Assembly: GCA_027064085.1 (NCBI GenBank)
Contig: JAMOQH010000032.1
Location: 1-60,417, forward strand
Length of the DNA: 60,417 bases
Source: a bacterium
Lineage (GTDB): Bacteria > UBP6 > JAFGXH01
Direction of reading: 5' to 3'
Shown: piece by piece, positions 34,084-43,622 of the stretch
Numbering within the stretch: position 1 is the first letter of the stretch
How the letters are laid out: every line of letters begins with the position of its first letter
Notes under the pieces: generated by a model
Databases searched by the model: none
Seen by the model: only the letters and a program-made list of their open reading frames with translations
What the model was told of the DNA's origin: nothing
Program-made: the position numbers and the translations under genes

Positions 34084-34977
34084 ATGAGATTATTTATACT
34101 TTTACTTGCTTTAATTTATTCATTAAGTATTTTTGCAAAAGTTAAAACAGAAGATGTAAAAAAAATAAAAATTTCTGTTATGGATTTAAAGGCAGAAAAC
34201 GGTATTGATAAGGGGGTTGTAACTCTTTTATATGAATTGATTCTAACAGAGTTTCAGAATTATTCTAATTTATCTGTAATATCTAAAACAGATATTTCAT
34301 CAATGGTTCAATATGAAACAGAAAAGGAACTTGCTGGTTGTGATGATAGTTCATGTATGGCTGAAATAGGTGGTGCTTTAGGGGTTGATAAAGTTGTTAT
34401 TGGGCATGTAGGGAAGCTTGGGTCTTCTTATGTTGTAACTTTAAAATTGATGAACATAAAAAATGCAACTGTCGAAAACAGAGTTTCTGAGACTATTCCT
34501 GCAAATGAGGATAAGTTGATTCCATTAATTAAGTTTTTAGCTAATAAATTATTGAAAAATTATAGTAAATATAAAATAAAGAAAGATAATAAAGATTTTT
34601 CATTTAATGCTTCTCATTCTCAAAAAAACTTAAAAAGTAAGTCGGGTAGTAAACTTTATACTTGGATTACACTTGGTACAGGGAGCGTGTTTTTATTGGC
34701 TGGAACGGGATATCATTTTTTGAAAGTTGCTCCATTTAAAGAAGATGTTTATGCTGGTGAAAAGAATTCAAGTCAAGATTTTGATTCTTTAAATGATGAA
34801 TTTAAAACTAAACAAATAATACGGAATGTACTCTTGATATCTGGAGGAGCATTAGTTATTACTGGGACTATTTTATATTTTTTTGAGGGAGAAGGCGACA
34901 AAGAGTCTAAGAATCTAACGATTTCTCCATTTATAACAAATGATAGTTTCTATGTAGCAACATCTTTCTCTTTCTAG
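34084..34977 (+). CDS. CsgG/TolB-N-like secreted protein
   Basis: 297 residues. Signal peptide to SIFA. Residues 25-155 have the CsgG-like alpha/beta pattern (IKISVMDLKAENGIDKGVV, YSNLSVISKTDI) and the segment LAGCDDSSCMAEIGGALGVDKVVIGHVGKLGSSYVVTLKLM, frequent in deltaproteobacterial proteins. Two hydrophobic segments follow (WITLGTGSVFLLAGTGYHFL, VLLISGGALVITGTILYFF). It is the last gene of the envelope cluster; 34978-35077 holds the next promoter. Confidence 0.72.
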   Translation: MRLFILLLALIYSLSIFAKVKTEDVKKIKISVMDLKAENGIDKGVVTLLYELILTEFQNYSNLSVISKTDISSMVQYETEKELAGCDDSSCMAEIGGALGVDKVVIGHVGKLGSSYVVTLKLMNIKNATVENRVSETIPANEDKLIPLIKFLANKLLKNYSKYKIKKDNKDFSFNASHSQKNLKSKSGSKLYTWITLGTGSVFLLAGTGYHFLKVAPFKEDVYAGEKNSSQDFDSLNDEFKTKQIIRNVLLISGGALVITGTILYFFEGEGDKESKNLTISPFITNDSFYVATSFSF

Positions 34978-35007
34978 TTTTCTAAATAATTACTCTTAAA
35001 AATTAAC

Positions 35008-35036
35008 TTGATAAATTTAAATTTTTATGTTATTTA
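35008..35036 (+). promoter_or_regulatory. Candidate promoter of the rimP-nusA-infB operon
   Basis: TTGATA (35008-35013) and TATTTA (35031-35036) are spaced by 17 bases, about 42 bases before rimP. The -10 box is a weak match. Confidence 0.4.
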
Positions 35037-35077
35037 TGTGTTGTCTGTTTTACTGTTTCCAGTTATTTAGGAGTGTA

Positions 35078-35545
35078 ATGAGCTTAAATGATAAGCTTTT
35101 GAGATTAATAGAGAAGTACTTAGATGATACCGAATACGAATTAGTTAAGCTTACTTACCAAAAAGAAGGCTTTAATTGGATTCTCAGAGTATTAATTGAT
35201 AAACCAAAGGGAATTACTTTAAGTGATTGTTCATTGGTAAGTAAAGGGATTTCTCCTCTTTTAGATGATGCTAATCTAATAGAAGATGATTCTTATTCTT
35301 TAGAGGTTTCTTCTCCTGGAGTTAACAGGCCATTAGTTAAATTAAGTGATTTTGATAGATTTAAAGACAATGATGTAAAAATTGTTCTTAAAACTCCAGA
35401 AAAAAGTATTGATGAAAACAGAATAAAATATAAGGGATACCTCAATGGAATAAGTGATAATAGTATTGTTTTAACTGTTGGTGGTAAAAAAGTTTTAATC
35501 CCTTATGTGGGAATTAAGAAAGCTAATATTATTTATAAGTTTTAG
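35078..35545 (+). CDS. rimP: Ribosome maturation factor RimP
   Basis: Small-subunit maturation factor, 155 residues. Shows WILRVLIDKPKGITLSDC, the D-D-...-YSLEVSSPGVNRPL signature and a C-terminal SH3-like domain (YKGYLNGISDNSIVL, VLIPYVGIKKANI). Start 35078 has TTAGGAG upstream; the in-frame ATG at 35027 adds 17 unrelated residues. First gene of the canonical rimP-nusA-ylxR-infB-rbfA order. Confidence 0.93.
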   Translation: MSLNDKLLRLIEKYLDDTEYELVKLTYQKEGFNWILRVLIDKPKGITLSDCSLVSKGISPLLDDANLIEDDSYSLEVSSPGVNRPLVKLSDFDRFKDNDVKIVLKTPEKSIDENRIKYKGYLNGISDNSIVLTVGGKKVLIPYVGIKKANIIYKF

Positions 35546-35553
35546 GAGTAGAT

Positions 35554-37170
35554 ATGCCTAAAAAAAGGACAAAAAGCAAAAAAGGTGAGGGTGTAAAAAT
35601 TGATTTAACAGAAGCGTTAGAGGTCTTATCCAGAGATAAAGATATTGACGCTAATGTAATCAAAGAAGCTATACAAGATGCTCTAATTGATACAGCAAAA
35701 AAGAAGATCTCTCCTGATTTAGATTTAGAGTGTGAATATGATGAAGACGATGAAAGATTTATGTTGTATCAATATAAAATTGTTGTAGAGAATGTAACTA
35801 ATAAATTTACTGAAATTACTTTGAAAGAGGCTCTTGATATAGATCCAGATGTTACTATTGATTCAGAGGTGGGAATCCCTTTTGAGATGAATACTAGGAT
35901 TGATGCATATGTTGCAAGATCATATATTATTAAAAAGATAAGAGAAGTAGAAAGAAAAAAATTATATGATGAGTTTAAATACAGGCTTGGAGAGTTAATC
36001 ACAGGAACTATTAAAACAATTGAAGGTGATTATACTAGAATGGGCGCTTATGTTATTGATATAGGAAGGACAGAAGCTGTTTTGTATAGTAAGGATAAAT
36101 CAGAAAAAGAAATTTTAAGACCTGGTGATACAATTCAGGCTATAATTAGTAAAGTTGAAGAGAACCCTAAGGATGGTTATATTATAAAGTTGTCAAGGAA
36201 AGATCCTGCTTTTTTGATAAGACTTTTTGAAAGAGAAATTCCAGAAATTCTTGACGGAATTGTTGAAATAAAAGATGCTGTTAGAGATCCTGGTGGAAGA
36301 GCCAAAGTTGCTGTTTATTCTACTGACCCCGATACTGATCCAGTTGGAGCATGTGTTGGACTAAAAGGTCAAAGGGTTAAAAATATTGTAATGGAATTAA
36401 AGGGTGAGAAAGTTGATATCGTTGTTTGGTCGCCTAATGAAGTTAAATTTGCATGTAATGCTATTGCTCCTGCAGGAGTTTTACAAGTTGTTCAAGATGA
36501 AGCAAATAGGGTTATGGATATAATTGTTCCAAATGAACAATTATCTTTAGCTATTGGTAAAAGAGGACAAAATGTAAAACTTGCAAGTAAGCTTGTAAAC
36601 TGGGAATTAAGAATTATTTCAGAACAAGATTATCAGAAAATAGAAGAAAAAGGTCTTGCACAGTTATCTGAGTTGGAGAGTCTAGAAAGTGATGATGCTA
36701 TGGCTCTTTATAAAATGGGATTTAAAACACTAGAAGATTTAGCAGAGACGGATGTTGATGATTATCCTCTTATTCCTGGTTTAAATGAAGAGCTGATTAA
36801 TAAAATCAAAGATGAAGCAAAAGAAGCGTTAAGCAAGTCGGGTATTAATTTAGAATGGGAAAAGAAGCAACTTTTAAAGTCATATATTGAAAATTCTTCA
36901 GAATATGACGAAGCGACAGAAGAAGATGATGATGATGAAGAAATTGAAGAACAAGATTTTGTTTCTCCAGAGGAATTAGTGTTATCTCTTCCTGGTGTAG
37001 ATCAAAAAATATGGATTAAACTTAATGTAGCAGGCTATTATTCATTAGAAGATTTATTAAGTGATAATTCTATTGAAGAATTTTCAAATAAAACTAAATT
37101 TTCTTTAGTTAAGTCAAGACAGCTCATGAATGCCGCAAAGCAATTGTTGAGGAGTCAGAATAAAGAGTAA
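35554..37170 (+). CDS. nusA: Transcription termination/antitermination factor NusA
   Basis: 538 residues. N-terminal RNA-polymerase-binding domain (1-135), S1 domain (GELITGTIKTIEGDY), KH1 (VKDAVRDPGGRAKVAVYS with GACVGLKGQRVKNI) and KH2 (SLAIGKRGQNVKLASKL). Two helix-hairpin-helix repeats follow (ALYKMGFKTLEDLAE, LPGVDQKIWIKLNVAGYYSLEDLL), separated by an acidic linker rich in Asp/Glu near 455-470. Begins eight bases after rimP and is followed by ylxR after one base. Confidence 0.96.
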   Translation: MPKKRTKSKKGEGVKIDLTEALEVLSRDKDIDANVIKEAIQDALIDTAKKKISPDLDLECEYDEDDERFMLYQYKIVVENVTNKFTEITLKEALDIDPDVTIDSEVGIPFEMNTRIDAYVARSYIIKKIREVERKKLYDEFKYRLGELITGTIKTIEGDYTRMGAYVIDIGRTEAVLYSKDKSEKEILRPGDTIQAIISKVEENPKDGYIIKLSRKDPAFLIRLFEREIPEILDGIVEIKDAVRDPGGRAKVAVYSTDPDTDPVGACVGLKGQRVKNIVMELKGEKVDIVVWSPNEVKFACNAIAPAGVLQVVQDEANRVMDIIVPNEQLSLAIGKRGQNVKLASKLVNWELRIISEQDYQKIEEKGLAQLSELESLESDDAMALYKMGFKTLEDLAETDVDDYPLIPGLNEELINKIKDEAKEALSKSGINLEWEKKQLLKSYIENSSEYDEATEEDDDDEEIEEQDFVSPEELVLSLPGVDQKIWIKLNVAGYYSLEDLLSDNSIEEFSNKTKFSLVKSRQLMNAAKQLLRSQNKE

Positions 37171-37171
37171 T

Positions 37172-37711
37172 ATGAGAAGTTGTATTGTTTGCTCCAATAA
37201 AGCGAATAAACTAGAATTAATTAGATTAGCAATAGTAGATAACAATCTGTTTTTTGATATTTCTCAGAAAATACAAACTAGAGGTTATTATGTTTGTTAT
37301 AATTTAGACTGTATTAATAAAATTACAACTAAAAAAAAGAAATTTAAAGAAAATTTTGAATTTAATAAATTGGATAACTTAAATCGTTTAAAAGAGAATT
37401 TTATTAAATATATATTAAAAATGATAAATATTTTTTACTTAAAAAAAGAAATTATTATTGGAGTTAAGGATATTATAACAAGTGATGATGTTGAATATGT
37501 AATAACCGCATCAGATATATCATTATCTTCATTAAAAAAGATAGAAAGTTTAAATGTTAATAATTTATTTAAAAATATTGATGTTACAAAATTAGAGTTA
37601 GGTAAGAGTGTGAATAGAGCTTATGTTGTTGCACTTGGAATAAAAAAAATAAAAGATTTAAATTTTAAAAGAGTTCTCTCTCAGTATAATATACTGTTTT
37701 CTCAGGAGTAA
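37172..37711 (+). CDS. ylxR: YlxR-type RNA-binding protein fused to an L7Ae-like domain
   Basis: 179 residues. Residues 1-75 are the YlxR/DUF448 domain (MRSCIVCSNKA, LIRLAIVDN, TRGYYVCYNLDCI, with Cys pairs). Residues 85-178 look like a ribosomal L7Ae/YlxQ domain (LKKEIIIGVKDI, VEYVITASDIS, KLELGKSVNRAYVVALGIK). In many bacteria ylxR and ylxQ are separate adjacent genes between nusA and infB; here both seem joined. The second half is the less certain assignment. Confidence 0.8.
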   Translation: MRSCIVCSNKANKLELIRLAIVDNNLFFDISQKIQTRGYYVCYNLDCINKITTKKKKFKENFEFNKLDNLNRLKENFIKYILKMINIFYLKKEIIIGVKDIITSDDVEYVITASDISLSSLKKIESLNVNNLFKNIDVTKLELGKSVNRAYVVALGIKKIKDLNFKRVLSQYNILFSQE

Positions 37712-37717
37712 AAGGGT

Positions 37718-40600
37718 ATGGCAAGTGATATTTTAAGTTTTGCTAGTGAAGTTGGAAAAACATTTACTGAATTACAAGAATTAATAGTTAAAATGAAAGC
37801 ATCTGGAGTTAATTTTACTTTTGATGAAGTAAAATCGTATACACATCTGGAAATCTCTGATATTGAGAAAATAAAAGAAAAGTTAAATGTTATTTCTGCT
37901 AAAAATAGTAATAAATCAGATGATACTAGGACTATTAATAAAGGTGGAAAAAAGTTTAAAGTTAGGAAAAGAAAAAAAGCTAAAGTTCAAGCTCCTGAAG
38001 AGCTTAAGGTAGATGTAAAAGAAAAGCCTAAAGCTGAAGAAGCGAAAGAAAAGCCTAACGCTGAAGCGAAAGAAAAGCCTAATGCTGAAGCGAAAGAAAA
38101 GCCTAATGCTGAAGCGAAAGAAAAGCCTAATGCTGAAGCGAAAGAAAAGCCTAATGCGGAAGCGAAAGAAAAGCCTAATGCTGAAGCGAAAGAAAAGCCT
38201 AAAGCTGAAGCGAAAGAAAAGTTTAAAGCTGAAGCGAAAGAAAAGCCTAAAGCTGAAGCGAAATCTCATTCAAAGGAAGTAAATAAATTTACTGATAAAA
38301 AGAATGGTAGGGATAAGCCAAAGGCAAATCCTATTAAAGAGGGAGATAAAAAGAAGAAAGAAGAAAAATTGAATCCAAATAAAAAACCAAGTTCAAATAA
38401 TGCTGTTATAATATCAAGACCATCTAAAAAAGTTATATACAATATGAAAAATGAAAAGAGTGATAAAAATTATTCTAGTTCTAGACCTCGTAAAGATGAT
38501 AAAAAAGAAGGTGGGTATAAAAAATCTTATAATAATAGTGATAATAGGTATAAAAAGAAAACTACTATTGTTCCTATTGCACCTGATGTTACAAATGCTG
38601 AAACAAATAAATTTGCTAGAAAAAAATATGAAAATAAAACTACTACTAATGAAAACTATGCAGATAGAAAAAAGAAGAAAGCAGAAAAAAGAAAAAATAA
38701 TCAAAAAACTAAAGTTTACAGCTCGGCTCAATTAGAAGCAATGGAATTGGACGGATATGACTCATCTAAAAAAAGAAGAAGAGGTAAGAAAAAAGTTAAA
38801 AAAGTCTTTAAAACTACTGAAATAACGGTGCCAAAAGCTAGTAAGCGAATTATTAAGTTAACAAATGAAACGATTGTTATCGCCGATTTAGCAAAAGAAA
38901 TGAATATTAAAGCAGCAACTTTAATTCAGAATCTATTCAAGTTAGGTGTAATGGCAACAATTAATCAAGTGATTGATATTGATACATCAACATTGCTTGC
39001 AAATGAATTGGGTTATGAAATTCAATTGGAAAAATTTGATGCTGAAAAAATCATAGAATCTAAAATAGAAGATAAAGATTTAAATTTAGAAAGGAAAGAG
39101 AGAGCTCCAATTGTTACTGTTATGGGACATGTTGATCACGGTAAAACAAAGCTACTTGATGCAATTAGACAAACGAATGTAATAGATTCAGAGGCTGGGG
39201 GAATAACACAGCATATTGGAGCTTATCGTGTCGAAACAGATGGAGGCTATGTTACATTTCTTGATACTCCTGGGCATGAGGCATTTACTTCTATGAGGGC
39301 TAGAGGTGCAAATGTTACAGATATTGTAATTCTGATTGTTGCTGCAGATGATGGAATTATGCCTCAAACAGTAGAAGCAATAAATCATGCACAAGCAGCA
39401 AAAGTTCCTATCATTGTTGCTATTAACAAAATAGATAAGCCTGGTATAAATATTTCTAAAATAAAAGAAGAATTAACTGCTTATAATTTGGTTAGCGAAG
39501 ATTGGGGCGGAGATACAATTATTTGTGAAATTTCAGCTAAACAGAAAATAGGTATTGAAAATTTACTTGAAAACATATTACTCCAAGCAGAAATGTTAGA
39601 ATTAACTGCTGCTGAAGATATTCCTGCAAAAGCAACAGTGATTGAGGCTTTTATTGATAGAGGTAGAGGTGCTGTAACAAATGCTTTAATACAAGAAGGA
39701 CATCTTAGAGTTGGTGATTTTGTTGTTGCTGGTGAAATTTATGGTAAAATAAGAGCTTTATTTGATGATAAAGGTAATAAAATTAATTATGCTGGTCCAG
39801 CCGTTCCGGTTTCAATACTTGGTCTTAGTGGAGTTCCATTAGCTGGGGAGCCACTACTTGCGACAAGTGATGAAAAAACTGCTAAGCAAATTGCAACTCA
39901 TTATTCTAATAAGATTAGAGAAGAAGAACTTAAAAGAAAATCAACGCTATCTGCAGAGAATCTATTTGATCAACTTAAAGAAAATGAAATGAAAGAGCTT
40001 AGAATTGTTGTTAAAGCTGATGTTCAAGGTTCTGTAGAGGCTGTTAAAGCTGTTTTAGTTAGGCTAAGTAATGAGGAAGTTAAAGTTAATGTTATTCATG
40101 CTGCAGTTGGTGCTATTTTAGAGAATGATATTAATCTAGCACTTGCATCTAATGCATTGGTTGTTGGTTTTAATGTTAGACCTGCTACAAGAGTTAGAGA
40201 GCTTGCGGATAAAAATGGTATTGAAATAAGATTATATTCTATTATATATAATATGGAAGAAGAGGTCTCAAGGCTAACAAAAGGAATGCTTGAGCCTGTG
40301 ATTAAAGAAGTTCTTCTTGGAACTGCTGAAGTTTTAACAACTTTCAATATTCCTAAGATTGGTACAATTGCTGGTTGTATGGTTAAAAAAGGGAAAATCC
40401 TTAGGAATTCAAGTGTAAGAGTTATTAGGGATAGTGTTGTTATTGCTGATGATACTCTTAAATCTTTAAAAAGATTTAAAGATGATGCAAAGGAAGTTAA
40501 AGAAGGCTTTGAGTGTGGTTTAGGGTTACAAAAATATAATGATATTAAAATTGGTGATATTATTGAATCATATATATTAGAAGAACAAAAACAAGAGTAA
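37718..40600 (+). CDS. infB: Translation initiation factor IF-2
   Basis: 960 residues. Delivers fMet-tRNA to the 30S subunit. A short N-terminal helical region is followed by a long charged linker containing nine near-identical AKEKPNAE repeats (about 108-180). The IF2-N module follows ([25 protein letters not shown]), then the G domain ([33 protein letters not shown]), domain II, domain III and the C-terminal tRNA-binding domain ending in [14 protein letters not shown]. All GTPase motifs are intact. ATG preceded by AGGAG. Confidence 0.97.
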   Translation: MASDILSFASEVGKTFTELQELIVKMKASGVNFTFDEVKSYTHLEISDIEKIKEKLNVISAKNSNKSDDTRTINKGGKKFKVRKRKKAKVQAPEELKVDVKEKPKAEEAKEKPNAEAKEKPNAEAKEKPNAEAKEKPNAEAKEKPNAEAKEKPNAEAKEKPKAEAKEKFKAEAKEKPKAEAKSHSKEVNKFTDKKNGRDKPKANPIKEGDKKKKEEKLNPNKKPSSNNAVIISRPSKKVIYNMKNEKSDKNYSSSRPRKDDKKEGGYKKSYNNSDNRYKKKTTIVPIAPDVTNAETNKFARKKYENKTTTNENYADRKKKKAEKRKNNQKTKVYSSAQLEAMELDGYDSSKKRRRGKKKVKKVFKTTEITVPKASKRIIKLTNETIVIADLAKEMNIKAATLIQNLFKLGVMATINQVIDIDTSTLLANELGYEIQLEKFDAEKIIESKIEDKDLNLERKERAPIVTVMGHVDHGKTKLLDAIRQTNVIDSEAGGITQHIGAYRVETDGGYVTFLDTPGHEAFTSMRARGANVTDIVILIVAADDGIMPQTVEAINHAQAAKVPIIVAINKIDKPGINISKIKEELTAYNLVSEDWGGDTIICEISAKQKIGIENLLENILLQAEMLELTAAEDIPAKATVIEAFIDRGRGAVTNALIQEGHLRVGDFVVAGEIYGKIRALFDDKGNKINYAGPAVPVSILGLSGVPLAGEPLLATSDEKTAKQIATHYSNKIREEELKRKSTLSAENLFDQLKENEMKELRIVVKADVQGSVEAVKAVLVRLSNEEVKVNVIHAAVGAILENDINLALASNALVVGFNVRPATRVRELADKNGIEIRLYSIIYNMEEEVSRLTKGMLEPVIKEVLLGTAEVLTTFNIPKIGTIAGCMVKKGKILRNSSVRVIRDSVVIADDTLKSLKRFKDDAKEVKEGFECGLGLQKYNDIKIGDIIESYILEEQKQE
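38039..38254 (+). repeat. Nine-copy 24-base tandem repeat in infB
   Basis: Nine units of 24 bases start at 38039 and every 24 bases to 38231, beginning GAAGCGAAAGAAAAGCCTAA. They encode AEAKEKPN or AEAKEKPK. The near-perfect DNA identity indicates recent slippage; the segment lies in the disordered linker, where length can vary freely. Confidence 0.92.
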
Positions 40601-40609
40601 GGAAATAAT

Positions 40610-41002
40610 ATGTCTTTAAGGCAAGAGCGACTAAAGAAAGAGTTTTTTAGAATTATAAAAGAATTTTTTTTATATCAAGTAAATAATCCACTACTAAAAG
40701 ATATTTCTATAAAAGAAATTGATGTTTCAAGAGATTTGTCTTATTTGAAAATTTATTATAGAACAAAGCAAAATATTGATGTTAAATTTGAAAATGCTTT
40801 AGAAAAGATTATTCCCGTTATTAAGTCAAATTTATCTAAACATATAAATCTTAGAAAAATTCCTAATATGACTTTTATATATGATAATAGAAGTGAGTAT
40901 TCAGAAAAAGTGAATTCCATTTTAAAAAATATAGAATACTCTAATCAATCTACTGATGAATTAAATCAAAATTATAAAAATTTGGATTTAGAGGATTTAT
41001 GA
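40610..41002 (+). CDS. rbfA: Ribosome-binding factor A
   Basis: 130 residues. KH-like fold protein for 16S rRNA 5'-end maturation: RQERLKKEFFRIIKEF, IKEIDVSRDLSYLKIYY, HINLRKIPNMTFIYDNRSEYSEKVNSIL. Follows infB by nine bases and overlaps the next gene by four. Confidence 0.9.
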   Translation: MSLRQERLKKEFFRIIKEFFLYQVNNPLLKDISIKEIDVSRDLSYLKIYYRTKQNIDVKFENALEKIIPVIKSNLSKHINLRKIPNMTFIYDNRSEYSEKVNSILKNIEYSNQSTDELNQNYKNLDLEDL

Positions 41003-41649
41003 TTAGTAAACAATCTAAGATAGACTTAAAGACAGAGGTTTTTTTTAAATTTATTTTAGATAATTATGAAAGCTTTGATAAGTTTATTAAAAGTATAAAA
41101 AATTACTATATAAAAGAAGAGCTATTATATGATAACATTTTAGAAAATAATAATGATTATCTTAATTATTTTGAAAGTTTATCGGAAGTAACTGATAAGT
41201 TTTTTTATACTCCTTATCGTTTTGATATAAATAAAGAACTTCTTATTGAAGTGAATAAATTAATAAATAACGAATATAGTTTTAGAAATAAAAATATAAT
41301 ACATAGACATTTTCTGCATGAAGTATCTGATTACGAACTAATTAATCAGGAAATTGATAATATCTTCAGTAAATTTAGCAATAATGATTATACTACATTA
41401 GAGAATTATTGTTTTTTAATGTATAATTTATATCAAATATATCCATTTTTAAATGCTTTAGCTTTAAGATTTATTGGTAATATTTATTTATTAAAAAATG
41501 ACTATCTTCCTTTTTTTGTTTCTACTAGGTTTAAGTCAGAGTATTACTATATTTTTCAATATGATTTTAGTAGATTTAAAGAAGCTTTTCTCGAGTTAAT
41601 TTTAAAAAATATGGATTTTCTTGAAGAAAATTTAGGGTTAGGTAAATGA
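40999..41649 (+). CDS. Fic-like fold protein lacking the catalytic motif
   Basis: 216 residues, not firmly assigned. The second half looks Fic-like: YSFRNKNIIHRHFL (the yR..nv segment), a helix LENYCFLMYNLYQ, then IYPFLNALALRFIGNIYLLKNDYLP where active Fic proteins have HPFxDGNGR..R..N..L...G. The catalytic His is Tyr and the DGNG phosphate loop is replaced by NALA, so AMP transfer is not expected. It overlaps both neighbours by four bases (rbfA and the RNase J-like gene), hence is a true operon member. Its role is unknown. Confidence 0.5.
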   Translation: MISKQSKIDLKTEVFFKFILDNYESFDKFIKSIKNYYIKEELLYDNILENNNDYLNYFESLSEVTDKFFYTPYRFDINKELLIEVNKLINNEYSFRNKNIIHRHFLHEVSDYELINQEIDNIFSKFSNNDYTTLENYCFLMYNLYQIYPFLNALALRFIGNIYLLKNDYLPFFVSTRFKSEYYYIFQYDFSRFKEAFLELILKNMDFLEENLGLGK

Positions 41650-43304
41650 ATAAAATAAAAATTGGTTTTTTGGGTGGTGTTGATGAATTTGGAGAAAACT
41701 TAACTTGTTACTATAATAAAGAAGATGGCTTTTTAGTTGATTATGGTGCGATGTTTCCTGATTTTTATCATCATGGAGTAACTTATTTTTATCCTGATTA
41801 TAGTTTTATATTAAATAATTATGAGAAATTTAAAGTTTTAATTGTTACGCATGGTCATGAAGACCATATTGGTGGAATAGTTAATATTATAAGGAGAATG
41901 CCACTTAGGATTATTGCTTCAAGATTTACTATATCTTTAATAAAAAAGAAGTTGTCATTTTCAAAAAAAATAAACTTTTATCCAACTTTTGAAATCGCTG
42001 AAGATTTATCAGAATACAATATTGGAAAATTTAATGTTAAATTTATAGAAAATGATCATTCAATAATAGATTCATATTCTTTGAAGATTACACATGATAA
42101 TATTAGTATCTTTCACTCTTCTGATTTTAAAATAGATAAATCAAGCCCTAAAACTCAAAAATTTCTAAAAAATCTTGATAAATATTGTAAAAAAGTGGAT
42201 ATTGCATTAATTGATAGTACAAATGCAACAATTGATTATGACATAAATTTATCAGAAAAAGAGGTGAAAACTTCTATAGAAACAATAATAAAGGAAAGTG
42301 TAAATAATATATTTATAACAATGTTTTCTTCAAATATTGAAAGAATATTAAATATAATTGATATTGTAAATAAGCTGGATTATTCATTAGTTTTTTTGGG
42401 GAGAAGTATAGAAAAGTATACTTCTTTGGCAGAGGATTCTGATGTTGGCATAAATAGAAAAAAAATTATTACAATTGCAGAATATAATGAGCTTCTTAAA
42501 AATAAAGAGGAAGAAGAAGTCTTAAAGGTTATTTTTATTATTGCAGGAAGTCAAGGAGAGTTGACATCAGCTTTAACAAGTATTTCTTATAATCAATATA
42601 AGGGAGTATTTGTTAATGAAGGTGATACTGTTATATACTCAAGTAAAACGATACCTGGTAATGAAAAGGATATCTTAAAAGTTAAAAATCAGCTTATTAA
42701 GAAGGGAGCTATTTTAAAAACAGCAAGATATGATGGTAATGTTCATGCTTCAGGTCATTCAAATGCAGATGGGATTAGGGAAGTATTAGATATATTAAAA
42801 CCTAAAAATGTTATTCCTATACATGGAACTATTTCACAGCAAAAGGCTCTTGAGGGTATTGCAATTGAAAAAAATATTAAAAATATTTTAATTCCTATGA
42901 TAGGAGATATCTTTACATATAATTCAATAAAATTAAGAAGAACTAATAATATTGATATTGAAAAAAAATATTTAGATATTACTGGTTTTGATGATATGGA
43001 TTATTATTTAATAAAACAAAGAGATAATTTAAAGCTAGGAGTTGCGATTATTTCTTTAATTATAGATAAAAAAGATTATTTTGTATTTAAAAGGCCTACT
43101 ATCCAAATAAATGGTTTTGTTGATGATAAACATAATAAAATAATTTTAGAAAAGTTAGAGGAAGTTATATTTAAGTCTTTAGAGAAAATTGATTTATCTA
43201 AAGCGAAGTTATTAGAATCTGACTTGACATTAAGTGTAAAAAGGTTTTTTAGAAAAAATTATAATATTTCACCCAAGTTATTTATTTTAATTGATTATAT
43301 TTAG
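41646..43304 (+). CDS. RNase J-like metallo-beta-lactamase ribonuclease
   Basis: 552 residues with the RNase J layout: FLGGVDEFGENLTCYY, DYGAMFPD, the metal site VTHGHEDHIGGIV, FHSSDFKID, a beta-CASP domain with FSSNIERI, then SGHSNADGIREVLDILKPKNVIPIHGT (motif B/C) and a C-terminal domain. Metal ligands appear intact. It would process or degrade RNA exonucleolytically. Last gene of the rimP-infB operon; it overlaps the Fic-like gene by four bases. Sequence is more divergent than typical RNase J, so the symbol is left open. Confidence 0.85.
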   Translation: MNKIKIGFLGGVDEFGENLTCYYNKEDGFLVDYGAMFPDFYHHGVTYFYPDYSFILNNYEKFKVLIVTHGHEDHIGGIVNIIRRMPLRIIASRFTISLIKKKLSFSKKINFYPTFEIAEDLSEYNIGKFNVKFIENDHSIIDSYSLKITHDNISIFHSSDFKIDKSSPKTQKFLKNLDKYCKKVDIALIDSTNATIDYDINLSEKEVKTSIETIIKESVNNIFITMFSSNIERILNIIDIVNKLDYSLVFLGRSIEKYTSLAEDSDVGINRKKIITIAEYNELLKNKEEEEVLKVIFIIAGSQGELTSALTSISYNQYKGVFVNEGDTVIYSSKTIPGNEKDILKVKNQLIKKGAILKTARYDGNVHASGHSNADGIREVLDILKPKNVIPIHGTISQQKALEGIAIEKNIKNILIPMIGDIFTYNSIKLRRTNNIDIEKKYLDITGFDDMDYYLIKQRDNLKLGVAIISLIIDKKDYFVFKRPTIQINGFVDDKHNKIILEKLEEVIFKSLEKIDLSKAKLLESDLTLSVKRFFRKNYNISPKLFILIDYI

Positions 43305-43406
43305 TTTTATTTTACTATTTTCTCCATTTTAATCTTATCTGAAAAAAATTATACTTATTTATTTAATGTATTAACTGTTTATGGTACTCATACTAGAATT
43401 CTTATC

Positions 43407-43435
43407 TTGACAATTAAATAAAGATATGATAAAAA
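43407..43435 (+). promoter_or_regulatory. Promoter of tRNA-Leu
   Basis: TTGACA (43407-43412), 17 bases, then TAAAAA (43430-43435), about nine bases before the tRNA. The -35 box is perfect; the -10 is a partial match. Confidence 0.5.
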
Positions 43436-43443
43436 TTCTACAT

Positions 43444-43530
43444 GCCAGAGTGGTGAAATTGGTAGACGCGCTGGATTCAAAATCCAGTAGGGGTAACCCT
43501 GTGCCGGTTCGAGCCCGGCCTCTGGTACCA
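43444..43530 (+). tRNA. tRNA-Leu (anticodon CAA)
   Basis: 87 bases including an encoded CCA. Acceptor GCCAGAG pairs with CTCTGGT (one G-T). Anticodon stem CTGGA/TCCAG holds loop TTCAAAA, giving CAA, which reads UUG. The long variable arm (TAGGGGTAACCCTGTG) is typical of leucine tRNAs, and the T arm GCCGG TTCGAGC CCGGC is canonical. Confidence 0.97.
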
Positions 43531-43534
43531 ATGG

Positions 43535-43596
43535 GGCAACAAATAGCTCTTAAGTTTTATTTGATAAAGCTTTTAGGGTTTTTGTTGCCTTTTTTT
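43535..43596 (+). terminator. Terminator after tRNA-Leu
   Basis: GGCAACAAA (43535-43543) pairs with TTTGTTGCC (43581-43589), followed by seven T. The loop of 37 bases is unusually long but the stem is perfect. Confidence 0.75.
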
Positions 43597-43622
43597 ATGC
43601 TTTTGTTTTAAAAGAGGTCATA

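Noticed and set aside
38082-38282. Lys-rich frame inside infB
   Set aside because: It is the alternate frame of the 24-base repeat and has no independent ribosome site.
43426-43611. 61-codon frame across the tRNA and its terminator
   Set aside because: It overlaps tRNA-Leu completely, and the peptide is a translation of tRNA sequence.
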